64,000 bases of DNA from an uncultured Collinsella sp. GTDB lineage: Bacteria; Actinomycetota; Coriobacteriia; Coriobacteriales; Coriobacteriaceae. This document shows positions 53,130-60,709 of this stretch, piece after piece. The stretch's first letter is position 1; each line of letters opens with the position of its first letter. The notes under the pieces were generated by a model, which was not told the DNA's origin, searched no databases, and saw only the letters and a list, made by a program, of their open reading frames with translations. The stretch is taken from assembly GCA_902494565.1 (NCBI GenBank), contig CABUTN010000001.1, forward strand, positions 1 through 64,000, given 5' to 3'. The position numbers and the translations under genes were made by a program.

Positions 53130-53879
53130 TTACCCGTCCAGAACGATGCCACCGTCGCAGTCACCGATCTCGCCGTTCACGAAGCTGGCGAGGTCGGAGG
53201 CAAAGAAGAGCACCATCTGCGCAGGCTCGCTGGCCTGGGCGGCACGGCCCAGAGGAATACCGTTGATGATGCGCTGAGAGTTCTCGTCAGAGAGAATCGA
53301 GGTCATATCGGTCAACGTGAGCGACGGGCACACAGCGTTGCAGCGAACGCCGAACCTACCGCCCTCCTTGGCGACTGCCTTGGTTAGACCGTTAACACCG
53401 GCCTTGGAGCTCGCGTAAGCCGCGGTGCCGAGCAGGCCGCCGCCGATCTTGCCAGCAACAGAGCTCACGTTGACGATAGTGCCGGCATGGGCAGCCTTAA
53501 AGTGCGGGTACACGGCGTTCATCATGGTAAAGGTGCCGTTGAGGTTGATGTCGATGGTACGGCGCCACTCGGTGTCGTCGATCTCGTCGAACTTCTTGGT
53601 GCTGATGACGCCAGCGCAGTTGATCAGGATATTGGTTTGCGGCAGGTCTGCGAAAATCTGTTCGACGGTCTCGCGCGCCTTGGGCGCATCAGCGACATCG
53701 AGCTGATAAAACTTGTTGCCCTCGCCAAGCTCGGCCACAGCGGCCTCGCCCTTAGCAGCGTTCCTTGCGATGAGCGTGACATGTCCGCCGCCCGCGACGA
53801 TGCCCTTGGCGATCTCGAGGCCAATGCCCTGAGTGCCGCCCGTGACAATCGCGGTCTTGCCCGTGAAGTCAAATGCCAT
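53130..53879 (-). CDS. Short-chain dehydrogenase/reductase
   Basis: A 249-aa NAD(P)-dependent SDR: TGGTQGIG (cofactor), NCAG, catalytic Ser in NVSSVAG and YASSK. The upstream extension to 53996 is not conserved; ATG 53879 has AAGGGGGATGGAG. Next to kdgT, it may oxidise or reduce a keto-deoxy sugar acid as KduD does, but it is not clearly KduD by sequence. Confidence 0.9.
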   Translation of the reverse strand: MAFDFTGKTAIVTGGTQGIGLEIAKGIVAGGGHVTLIARNAAKGEAAVAELGEGNKFYQLDVADAPKARETVEQIFADLPQTNILINCAGVISTKKFDEIDDTEWRRTIDINLNGTFTMMNAVYPHFKAAHAGTIVNVSSVAGKIGGGLLGTAAYASSKAGVNGLTKAVAKEGGRFGVRCNAVCPSLTLTDMTSILSDENSQRIINGIPLGRAAQASEPAQMVLFFASDLASFVNGEIGDCDGGIVLDG

Positions 53880-54075
53880 GACTCCATCCCCCTTTATATA
53901 AGGTGTCTCCTCGCGGGAAGTTGGAGCATCGCACGTGGCGATTATATGAGTCCCAGTCGTCATGGTGGTGACAACCCCTCGCCTAACCGCGTGCATGATA
54001 GTTCTTTGAAACGCTGCAATTCTTGAATGATTTTAATTCTTTATGCGTTCTTTATATTGCCTAGCAACCAGGTAG

Positions 54076-54171
54076 TTTTTGGGACATGCCTAGAGATCTG
54101 CCCTTAACTTTGCTGGCACCGACGGTGTACGGAGATCGCCTAAAGGCAGTTTTCTAGGCATGTCCCAAAAA
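54076..54171. repeat. 18-bp inverted repeat with 60-nt interior (family C)
   Basis: TTTTTGGGACATGCCTAG (54076-54093) and its inverse (54154-54171); CTGCC/GGCAG pair inside. The right arm carries ATGTCCC. It lies between divergent SDR and MarR genes. Confidence 0.75.
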
Positions 54172-54204
54172 TCTTCCGTATAGGGCGCGCGTGCAGGGGT
54201 ATCA

Positions 54205-54251
54205 TCTTCCACCGAAAATAGTTTCTAGTGTTAGGGGTTTTCGGTGGAAGA
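54205..54251. promoter_or_regulatory. Operator-like inverted repeat overlapping the marR start
   Basis: TCTTCCACCGAAAA (54205-54218) and TTTTCGGTGGAAGA (54238-54251), 14 bp perfect, with further GGTAT/ATACC outside. The right arm covers the GTG start at 54244 and lies just after the RBS AGGGG, so it could block transcription when bound or translation when folded. Confidence 0.7.
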
Positions 54252-54693
54252 TACCGATTTCCATGAGCTTGGACGCCAACTCCTTACCGAGTTTGGCAGC
54301 ATGCATCAGCGCGTTTCGCGCTTTGCGGACAAAGCTCTCGGCGGCGAGATGGCCGTCATGCGCGCCCTCATGCTCGCTGGCGGTTCGCTCACGCCGAGCG
54401 AACTCGCAGATCGCGCCTGGGTCTCGAGTGCCCGCATCGCCAATATCCTACGCGCTCTCGAAGCCAAGGGCTGGGTCGAGCGCGAGCACTCAAAGACCGA
54501 CCGTCGTCGCGTACACGTCACGGTGACCGACAAGGGATTCCATGATCTCGAAATCAAGCGTCGGGAATTCGAGGACCGCACCGCGGCCTTCCTCGAGCAG
54601 TTCGGCGAAACAGATACCCAAGAGATGGTGCGTCTTCTAAGACGTGCCAACGAAATTATCGACCGCAACCAAGAAAGGAGAGATGCCGAGTGA
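54244..54693 (+). CDS. MarR-family regulator of the ABC exporter operon
   Basis: A 149-aa winged-helix regulator: AGGSLTPSELADRAWVSSAR recognition region (about residues 40-60), wing DRRRVHVTVTDKG. Start GTG with AGGGG upstream. Its end overlaps the first ABC gene by 4 bases, so it represses the exporter pair until it binds a drug-like ligand; usual for this arrangement, inferred here. Confidence 0.9.
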   Translation: MEDTDFHELGRQLLTEFGSMHQRVSRFADKALGGEMAVMRALMLAGGSLTPSELADRAWVSSARIANILRALEAKGWVEREHSKTDRRRVHVTVTDKGFHDLEIKRREFEDRTAAFLEQFGETDTQEMVRLLRRANEIIDRNQERRDAE

Positions 54694-57056
54694 GGATTCT
54701 AAAGCTCTTTAAAAAGCATGTCCTGGCACTGTTCGCAGCTATCGTACTTATCGTAATCAGCTGCAACGCCGATCTGGCGCTGCCTACCTATATGAGCGAC
54801 ATCGTCGACGTGGGCGTGCAGCAAGGCGGCATCGCCTCGCCCGTGCCCGACACCATTCGCGCCGAATCGCTCGACGACCTCGAACTCTTCATGAGCTCCA
54901 AGGACGCCAAGGCTGTGGAGGCCGTGTTTAGCAAGGCGGACAATAACGGCATTCGAACGTACAAGGGCACCGAGGAGGAGCGTGCCGACGGCGGCAAGAT
55001 TGCCGACATCATGAGCCTGCCCGAGACTGTCGTCCTTTCGTTCAACCAGGGTATTGACGCCAACTCCATGGGTGACATGATGGGCACGTCCGGTGAGAAA
55101 GACAACAGCGGCGCCCAGGCCATGCCCACGCCCGAGCAGATGGCGGCGATGACGCCCGAGCAACTCGCCGAGATGCAGCAGAAGGCCGCTGCGGCGCAGA
55201 ACATGCAAAAACAGATTGATGCCGACGGTGGCAAGATCACCATGAAGAGCCTGCGTCTAGGCGTTGAAGGCGGCCTAATCGACCAGGGCAAGCTCGTCGA
55301 GGGCGCCAACCAAATGGCGGACAAAATGGGCTCCATGTCGGGCTCCATCGTCACCCAGCGCGCCGTGAGCTATGTACAGGACGAGTACAAGGCGCAGGGC
55401 ATCGACCCCGCCGACGTGCAGAACGCCTACCTGAGCCGCATGGCGACCACGATGTTTGGACTGTGCCTCGTGTCGCTCGTCGCCACCATCCTGACCGGTG
55501 CCGTGGCTTCGCGCACCGCCTGCTCCATCGCCCGCGACCTGCGCCGCGAGACCTTCAACAAGGTTATGCACTTCTCGCCGGCCGAGGTGGGCAAGTTTAG
55601 CCAGGCCTCGCTCATCACCCGCTGCACCAACGACATTCAGCAAATCCAGATGGCCGCAACTCTGTTTATCCGCATGTGTCTGATGGCCCCCGTCATGGGC
55701 ATCGTCGCCGTCATGCGCGTCCTGGCCAACCATACCGGCCTGGAGTGGACCATCGCCGTTGCCATCATCGCGGTCTCGGCCGTCGTCGGCGTGCTTATGG
55801 GCCTCACCATGCCCAAGTTCAAAAAGATGCAAAGCTTTGTTGACCGCGTGAACCTTACCGCCCGCGAGCTGCTCGACGGCCTTATGCCCATCCGCTCGTT
55901 CAACCGCGAGGAGCATGAGCTCGAGCGTTTTGACAAGGCTTCGCTCGACCTGATGACCACGCAGCTCTACACCAACCGCGCCATGAGCTTTATGATGCCG
56001 CTCATGATGCTCGTCATGAACTGCATCACCGTGCTTATCGTCTGGTTTGGCGCGCAGGGCGTGTCCGACGGTGTGATGCAGGTCGGCAACATGATGGCGT
56101 TTATCTCCTACACCATGCAGATCGTCATGGCGTTTATGATCCTCACCATGGTTTCGGTCATCCTGCCCCGCGCCGAGGTCGCAGCCGAGCGCGTGGAAGA
56201 GGTCATCACCTGCCCCACGAGCATCAACGACCCCGCCTCGCCCAAACTGCCCGCTGCCAGCGCGCCGCGCGGCGAGCTCACCTTCCGCGACGTGAGCTTC
56301 CAGTATCCCGATGCCCGCGCCGACGTCATCAGCGGCGTGAACTTCACCACGCATGCCGGTCAGATGCTCGGCATTATTGGCTCCACGGGCTCGGGCAAGT
56401 CCACGCTCGTGCAGCTGATTCCGCGCCTGTACGACGTCACGGGCGGCAGCATTTCGCTCGACGGCATCGATGTGCGCGACATGACCCTTTCCGAGCTGCG
56501 CCGCCGCATCGGTTATATTCCGCAGCAGGGTCGCCTGTTCTCGGGTACCGTCGAGAGCAACCTCAAGTTTGCCGGCGACATGGTGAGTGACGAGGATATG
56601 CGCCAGGCAGCACGCGTCGCCCAGGCGGAGGACTTTATCGCCGAGCGCGAGGACGGGTACGACTCCCCTATCAGCCAGGGCGGCTCCAATGTTTCGGGTG
56701 GTCAGCGCCAGCGTCTGGCCATCGCCCGCGCGTTGGCCAAAAAGCCCGAGGTCGTGGTGTTCGATGACTCGTTTAGTGCCCTCGACTACAAGACCGACGC
56801 GCGCCTACGCGAGGAGCTGGCCAAAAACGTTACCGACGCCGCGCTCGTGGTCGTGGCCCAGCGCATCGCGACCATCATGCACGCCGACCAGATCATCGTG
56901 CTCGACGACGGCCACGTAGTGGGCACCGGCACGCACGAGGAGCTGCTGCGCAGCTGCCCGGCGTACCTGGAGATCGCACAGTCGCAGCTTTCCGCCGAGG
57001 AGCTGGGGCTTACCCAAGAAGAAATTGCAGCCGTCATGGAAGGAGGCGAGCGCTAA
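54690..57056 (+). CDS. ABC exporter half-transporter A (degenerate ATPase site)
   Basis: A 788-aa ABC_membrane + NBD protein. Unusually long extracytoplasmic insert (about residues 45-245) between helices 1 and 2, Met/Gln/Ala-rich. NBD: Walker A GSTGSGKST, signature VSGGQRQRL, Walker B VVVFDDSFSALD with Asp replacing the catalytic Glu. Forms a heterodimer with the next gene. GTG start overlapping marR. Confidence 0.93.
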   Translation: MRILKLFKKHVLALFAAIVLIVISCNADLALPTYMSDIVDVGVQQGGIASPVPDTIRAESLDDLELFMSSKDAKAVEAVFSKADNNGIRTYKGTEEERADGGKIADIMSLPETVVLSFNQGIDANSMGDMMGTSGEKDNSGAQAMPTPEQMAAMTPEQLAEMQQKAAAAQNMQKQIDADGGKITMKSLRLGVEGGLIDQGKLVEGANQMADKMGSMSGSIVTQRAVSYVQDEYKAQGIDPADVQNAYLSRMATTMFGLCLVSLVATILTGAVASRTACSIARDLRRETFNKVMHFSPAEVGKFSQASLITRCTNDIQQIQMAATLFIRMCLMAPVMGIVAVMRVLANHTGLEWTIAVAIIAVSAVVGVLMGLTMPKFKKMQSFVDRVNLTARELLDGLMPIRSFNREEHELERFDKASLDLMTTQLYTNRAMSFMMPLMMLVMNCITVLIVWFGAQGVSDGVMQVGNMMAFISYTMQIVMAFMILTMVSVILPRAEVAAERVEEVITCPTSINDPASPKLPAASAPRGELTFRDVSFQYPDARADVISGVNFTTHAGQMLGIIGSTGSGKSTLVQLIPRLYDVTGGSISLDGIDVRDMTLSELRRRIGYIPQQGRLFSGTVESNLKFAGDMVSDEDMRQAARVAQAEDFIAEREDGYDSPISQGGSNVSGGQRQRLAIARALAKKPEVVVFDDSFSALDYKTDARLREELAKNVTDAALVVVAQRIATIMHADQIIVLDDGHVVGTGTHEELLRSCPAYLEIAQSQLSAEELGLTQEEIAAVMEGGER

Positions 57057-58912
57057 TGGCAGACGAGACCAAGACTCAGATTCCCAAGCCCACCCGCCAG
57101 CGCGGTCCCATGGGCCGCATGGGCGGCATGCGTCGCGGCGAAAAGGCCAAGGACTTTAAGGGCACCATGAGGCAGCTGCTCGGCTATATCGGCCAGCACA
57201 AGATTGCCGTGTTTGCCGCCGTCGCCTTTGCCGTGTGCTCGGTCATCTTTAACATTGTGGGACCCAAGGTGCTCGGCCAGGTTACGACCAAGCTGTTCGA
57301 AGGCCTGGTCGCCAAGGTCAACGGCACCGGCGACGTTGACTTTGACTGGATCGCCAAGACGCTCGGCTTTTTGCTCTGCCTGTATCTGGCGAGCTCTGTC
57401 TGCAGCCTCATCCAGGGCTGGCTCATGACCGGCGTCACGCAAAAGATTTGTTACCGCATGCGCAAGGAAATCGCCGCCAAGATTGCCGTCGTGCCGATGA
57501 GCTACTTCAACGGCCACAGCAAGGGAGACGTACTCAGCCGCATCACCAACGACGTCGATACGCTGGGTCAGTCGCTCAACCAGAGCGTGACGCAGCTCAT
57601 CACGTCGGTGACGCAGATTATCGGCGTGCTCGTCATGATGCTTTCGATCAGCCTGCCGCTTACCGGCGTCACCGTGCTCACGCTGCCGGCCGCCGCGATT
57701 ATCCTGACCGTAATGATTCACTTCTCGCAGCCGTACTTCCGCGAGCAACAGCAGGTTCTGGGCGCCGTCAACGGCATTATCGAGGAGGACTTTGCCGGCC
57801 AGAACGTCATCCAGGTGTTCGACCGCGCCGAGGCCTCGATCGAGGAGTTCGACCGTCAAAACGACCGTCTCTTTATTAGTGGCTGGCGCTCGCAGTTCCT
57901 GTCGGGCCTGATGATGCCGCTTATGAGCTTGGTGGGCAACATGGGCTACGTGGGCGTCGTCGTGGTGGGTGCGCAGCTCGCGCTGACCGGCAATGCCACG
58001 CCCGGCGACATCCAGAGCTTTATCCAGTACGTTCGCAACTTTACGCAGCCGGTGCAGCAGCTGGGCAACGTGAGCAACACAATGCAGTCGATGGCCGCCG
58101 CCACCGAGCGCGTCTTTGAGTTCCTGGCCGCGCCCGAGGAGGAGCAGAAGGCTGACGCGCAGATTCCCGAGAAGCGCCCCGGCCACGTGGAGTTTGACCA
58201 CGTCAAGTTTGGCTACACGCCCGACAAGACCATCATCCACGACTTTAGCTGCGAGGCGCAGCCCGGCCAGACCATCGCCATCGTCGGCCCCACCGGCGCC
58301 GGCAAGACCACGCTCATTAAGCTGCTGCAGCGCTTTTACGACGTGGACGGCGGTTCGCTGCGCGTCGAGGGCGTCGACGTGCGCGACTGGGACCGCGCGG
58401 CGCTGCGCGGCGAGTTTGCCATGGTGCTGCAGGACACCTGGCTGTTTAACGGTACCATCCGCGAGAACATCCGTTACGGACGCCCCGATGCGAGCGATGC
58501 CGAGGTCGAAGCCGCTGCACGCGCCGCACGCTGCGACCACTTTATCCATACGCTCGCCGGCGGTTACGACTTTATGATCAACGAAGAGGGCACCAACCTG
58601 TCGCAGGGTCAGCGCCAGCTCGTGACCATCGCCCGCGCCATTTTGGCCGACCGTCCGGCGCTGATTTTGGACGAGGCGACTTCCAACGTCGATACCCGTA
58701 CCGAGGAGCTTATTCAGCGCGCCATGGATGCGCTGATGCAGGGCCGCACGAGCTTTGTCATCGCGCACCGCCTGTCCACGATCCGCAACGCCGATGTGAT
58801 CTTGGTGATTCGCGACGGCGACATCGTCGAGAAGGGCACGCACGACGAGCTACTCGCCCAGGGCGGCTTCTACGCCGACTTGTACAACTCGCAGTTCGAC
58901 GAAGCAGCATAA
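57056..58912 (+). CDS. ABC exporter half-transporter B (canonical ATPase site)
   Basis: A 618-aa ABC_membrane + NBD protein, six helices (about 35-340), Walker A GPTGAGKTT, signature LSQGQRQ (LSGGQ altered), Walker B LILDEATSNVD with the catalytic Glu. Together with half A one active and one degenerate ATP site result, as in TM287/288 and TmrAB-type drug or lipid exporters. Start overlaps the previous stop by 1 base. Confidence 0.95.
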   Translation: MADETKTQIPKPTRQRGPMGRMGGMRRGEKAKDFKGTMRQLLGYIGQHKIAVFAAVAFAVCSVIFNIVGPKVLGQVTTKLFEGLVAKVNGTGDVDFDWIAKTLGFLLCLYLASSVCSLIQGWLMTGVTQKICYRMRKEIAAKIAVVPMSYFNGHSKGDVLSRITNDVDTLGQSLNQSVTQLITSVTQIIGVLVMMLSISLPLTGVTVLTLPAAAIILTVMIHFSQPYFREQQQVLGAVNGIIEEDFAGQNVIQVFDRAEASIEEFDRQNDRLFISGWRSQFLSGLMMPLMSLVGNMGYVGVVVVGAQLALTGNATPGDIQSFIQYVRNFTQPVQQLGNVSNTMQSMAAATERVFEFLAAPEEEQKADAQIPEKRPGHVEFDHVKFGYTPDKTIIHDFSCEAQPGQTIAIVGPTGAGKTTLIKLLQRFYDVDGGSLRVEGVDVRDWDRAALRGEFAMVLQDTWLFNGTIRENIRYGRPDASDAEVEAAARAARCDHFIHTLAGGYDFMINEEGTNLSQGQRQLVTIARAILADRPALILDEATSNVDTRTEELIQRAMDALMQGRTSFVIAHRLSTIRNADVILVIRDGDIVEKGTHDELLAQGGFYADLYNSQFDEAA

Positions 58913-58943
58913 ATTCGGCCGCAAGGAGCGAATAACGCCCGAG

Positions 58944-58980
58944 AACGGGGGCGCAGGATGAACTGCACCCCCGTTTTTTC
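58944..58980 (+). terminator. Terminator after the ABC exporter operon
   Basis: ACGGGGGCGCAG pairs with CTGCACCCCCGT and is followed by TTTTTTC. Confidence 0.92.
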
Positions 58981-59038
58981 GTCCACGGCACTCGAATTAG
59001 CTCTCTTGGGGCCCGATTGACAGCCCCTTCCGGACCCT

Positions 59039-59268
59039 GTGGCCAAAAAAGGTCAAATATGAGTACTGTTACATTTTTAGTAGCAGCCAAAACCGCCTCA
59101 AATGACCTCTTTGCGGCTTCTATACGCCTTCAAATTAATCAAAACGCCTGTTAGCATGCTTCTGTGTGCCAACGTTAATGAACATATTTGCTGTTGTGCC
59201 TATTATCTTGTAAGCTCGATATGAGACTACGCCAGCAACAGTACTCATATTTGCCATTTTTTGCCCAC
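59039..59268. repeat. 230-bp element with about 30-bp terminal inverted repeats (MITE-like)
   Basis: Arms 59039-59070 and 59237-59268 match over 32 positions with a few changes; shared core CAAATATGAGTACTGTT. Interior is AT-richer than flanks and contains no gene; open frames there have no recognisable content. No target duplication confirmed. The gap 58913-59490 holds this, family-A copy 5 and the aroF leader. Confidence 0.6.
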
Positions 59269-59344
59269 GGGGTATGCCGCAGAAGACCCAACTTGCTCCA
59301 GCGTGCCGTACGCCGACCCCCCCTTCCGGCGAGTGCCGACATTT

Positions 59345-59393
59345 TCCCAGATAAAACCGACCAAAATAAACCTGTCCCTTTTTGGCAGGTTTC
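59345..59393 (+). repeat. Family A dispersed hairpin, copy 5 (chimeric arms)
   Basis: CCCAGATAAAACCGACCAAA left side, TAAACCTGTCCC, then TTTTTGGCAGGTTT. The left arm CCGACC fits the right arm of copy 4 (28161), not its own GGCAGG. It lies 98 bases before aroF. Confidence 0.88.
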
Positions 59394-59490
59394 GGGGTGA
59401 CAAGGGCTTGCACTTTAGCGTGCGACAGCGGATAATGCCGAGCATTCGACAATACGCTTATTGCTCTTTCTATAGATTGAGGAGGCCCCT

Positions 59491-60522
59491 ATGGCCATGG
59501 AATTCAAACGCAAGTTGCCGATCCCCATGGAGATCCGCGAGGAAATGCCGCTTTCTGCCGAGCTTACCGCCAAAAAGCAGGCATTTGACGCCGAGGTCGC
59601 CAAAGTCTTTACCGGCGAGGACGCACGCAAGGTGCTTATCATCGGCCCGTGCTCTGCCGACCGCGAGGATTCGGTGCTTGAGTACATGAACCGACTGGCC
59701 AAGACCGCCGAGGAGGTCAAGGACAAGCTCATCATCATTCCGCGCGTCTACACCAACAAGCCGCGCACCAAGGGCACCGGCTACAAGGGCCTGCTGCACA
59801 ACCCCAACCCCGAGGCTCCCGACGATCTGCTCGAGGGCGTCAAGGCCATCCGCCATATGCACCTGCGCGTTATTGAGGAAACGGGCTTCTTCACCGCCGA
59901 CGAGATGCTCTATCCGTCCAACTACCAGTACCTCGTTGACCTGCTGAGCTATGTTGCCGTGGGCGCACGCTCGGTCGAGAACCAGGAGCATCGCCTGGTG
60001 TCGAGCGGCATTTCGGTACCCGTCGGCATGAAGAATCCCACTGCCGGCTCTACCACCGTTATGCTCAACTCCATTTACGCCGCGCAGGCGCACCAGAGCT
60101 TCATCTTCCGCAACTGGGAGGTCGAGTGCGACGGCAACCCGCTCGCACACGCCGTTATGCGTGGCTACATCGGTCTCGATGGGCGCACCTACCCCAACTA
60201 CCACTACGAACACCTGGAACGCCTGGCCGAACGCTATACCGAGCATGCCGGCTATGCCAATCCGGCAGCGGTCATCGACTGCAACCACGACAACTCGGGC
60301 AAGCGTCCGCTGGAGCAGTATCGCATTTGCAAGGAGGTGCTCGACAGCTGCCGCCGCAACGAGTCCATCTCCAAGCTGGTCAAGGGCTTTATGATCGAGT
60401 CCTACCTGGAGGATGGCAACCAGCCGGTCGACGGCGGTGTCTTTGGCAAGTCGATCACCGACCCGTGCCTGGGCTGGGAAAAGACCGACTACCTCATCCA
60501 CGAGATCGCAGAGCGTATTTAG
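59491..60522 (+). CDS. aroF: 3-deoxy-7-phosphoheptulonate synthase (DAHP synthase, class I)
   Basis: A 343-aa aldolase-type enzyme, first step of the shikimate pathway. LIIGPCSADRED (metal Cys), PRVYTNKPRTKGTGYKG, PVGMKNPTAGS, IDCNHDNSGKRPLEQ and ESYLEDGNQP match E. coli AroF/G/H. N-terminal part is present for feedback by an aromatic amino acid. RBS GAGGAGG. Standing alone between repeats, without other aro genes. Confidence 0.95.
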   Translation: MAMEFKRKLPIPMEIREEMPLSAELTAKKQAFDAEVAKVFTGEDARKVLIIGPCSADREDSVLEYMNRLAKTAEEVKDKLIIIPRVYTNKPRTKGTGYKGLLHNPNPEAPDDLLEGVKAIRHMHLRVIEETGFFTADEMLYPSNYQYLVDLLSYVAVGARSVENQEHRLVSSGISVPVGMKNPTAGSTTVMLNSIYAAQAHQSFIFRNWEVECDGNPLAHAVMRGYIGLDGRTYPNYHYEHLERLAERYTEHAGYANPAAVIDCNHDNSGKRPLEQYRICKEVLDSCRRNESISKLVKGFMIESYLEDGNQPVDGGVFGKSITDPCLGWEKTDYLIHEIAERI

Positions 60523-60685
60523 TTACGCGGTTTTGCCAAACCGCGTAACGGCTCGACGCTGCAAGCGCCCCTAGGCGGCAATCTGACATTCAATCGTCGG
60601 TCGCGTACCAAAGTACGCTTCCCTCCTCTTTCACGTCACCTTGCTCACCTAGGGGCGCTTTCGCTGACTTATGCTCAACCTGTGA
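60522..60685 (+). repeat. Family D structured element, copy 2
   Basis: Begins at the aroF stop with GTTACGCGGTTT/AAACCGCGTAAC (60522-60549), then CTCGACGCTGC, GGCAATCTGACATTCAA, an interior of about 70 bases, long-range arms GCGCCCCTAGG/CCTAGGGGCGC and the end TCGCTGACTTATGCTCAACC. Aligns with copy 1 at 19705. Confidence 0.75.
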
Positions 60686-60709
60686 TGATTTTACTTTTCG
60701 CTAGGCAGG

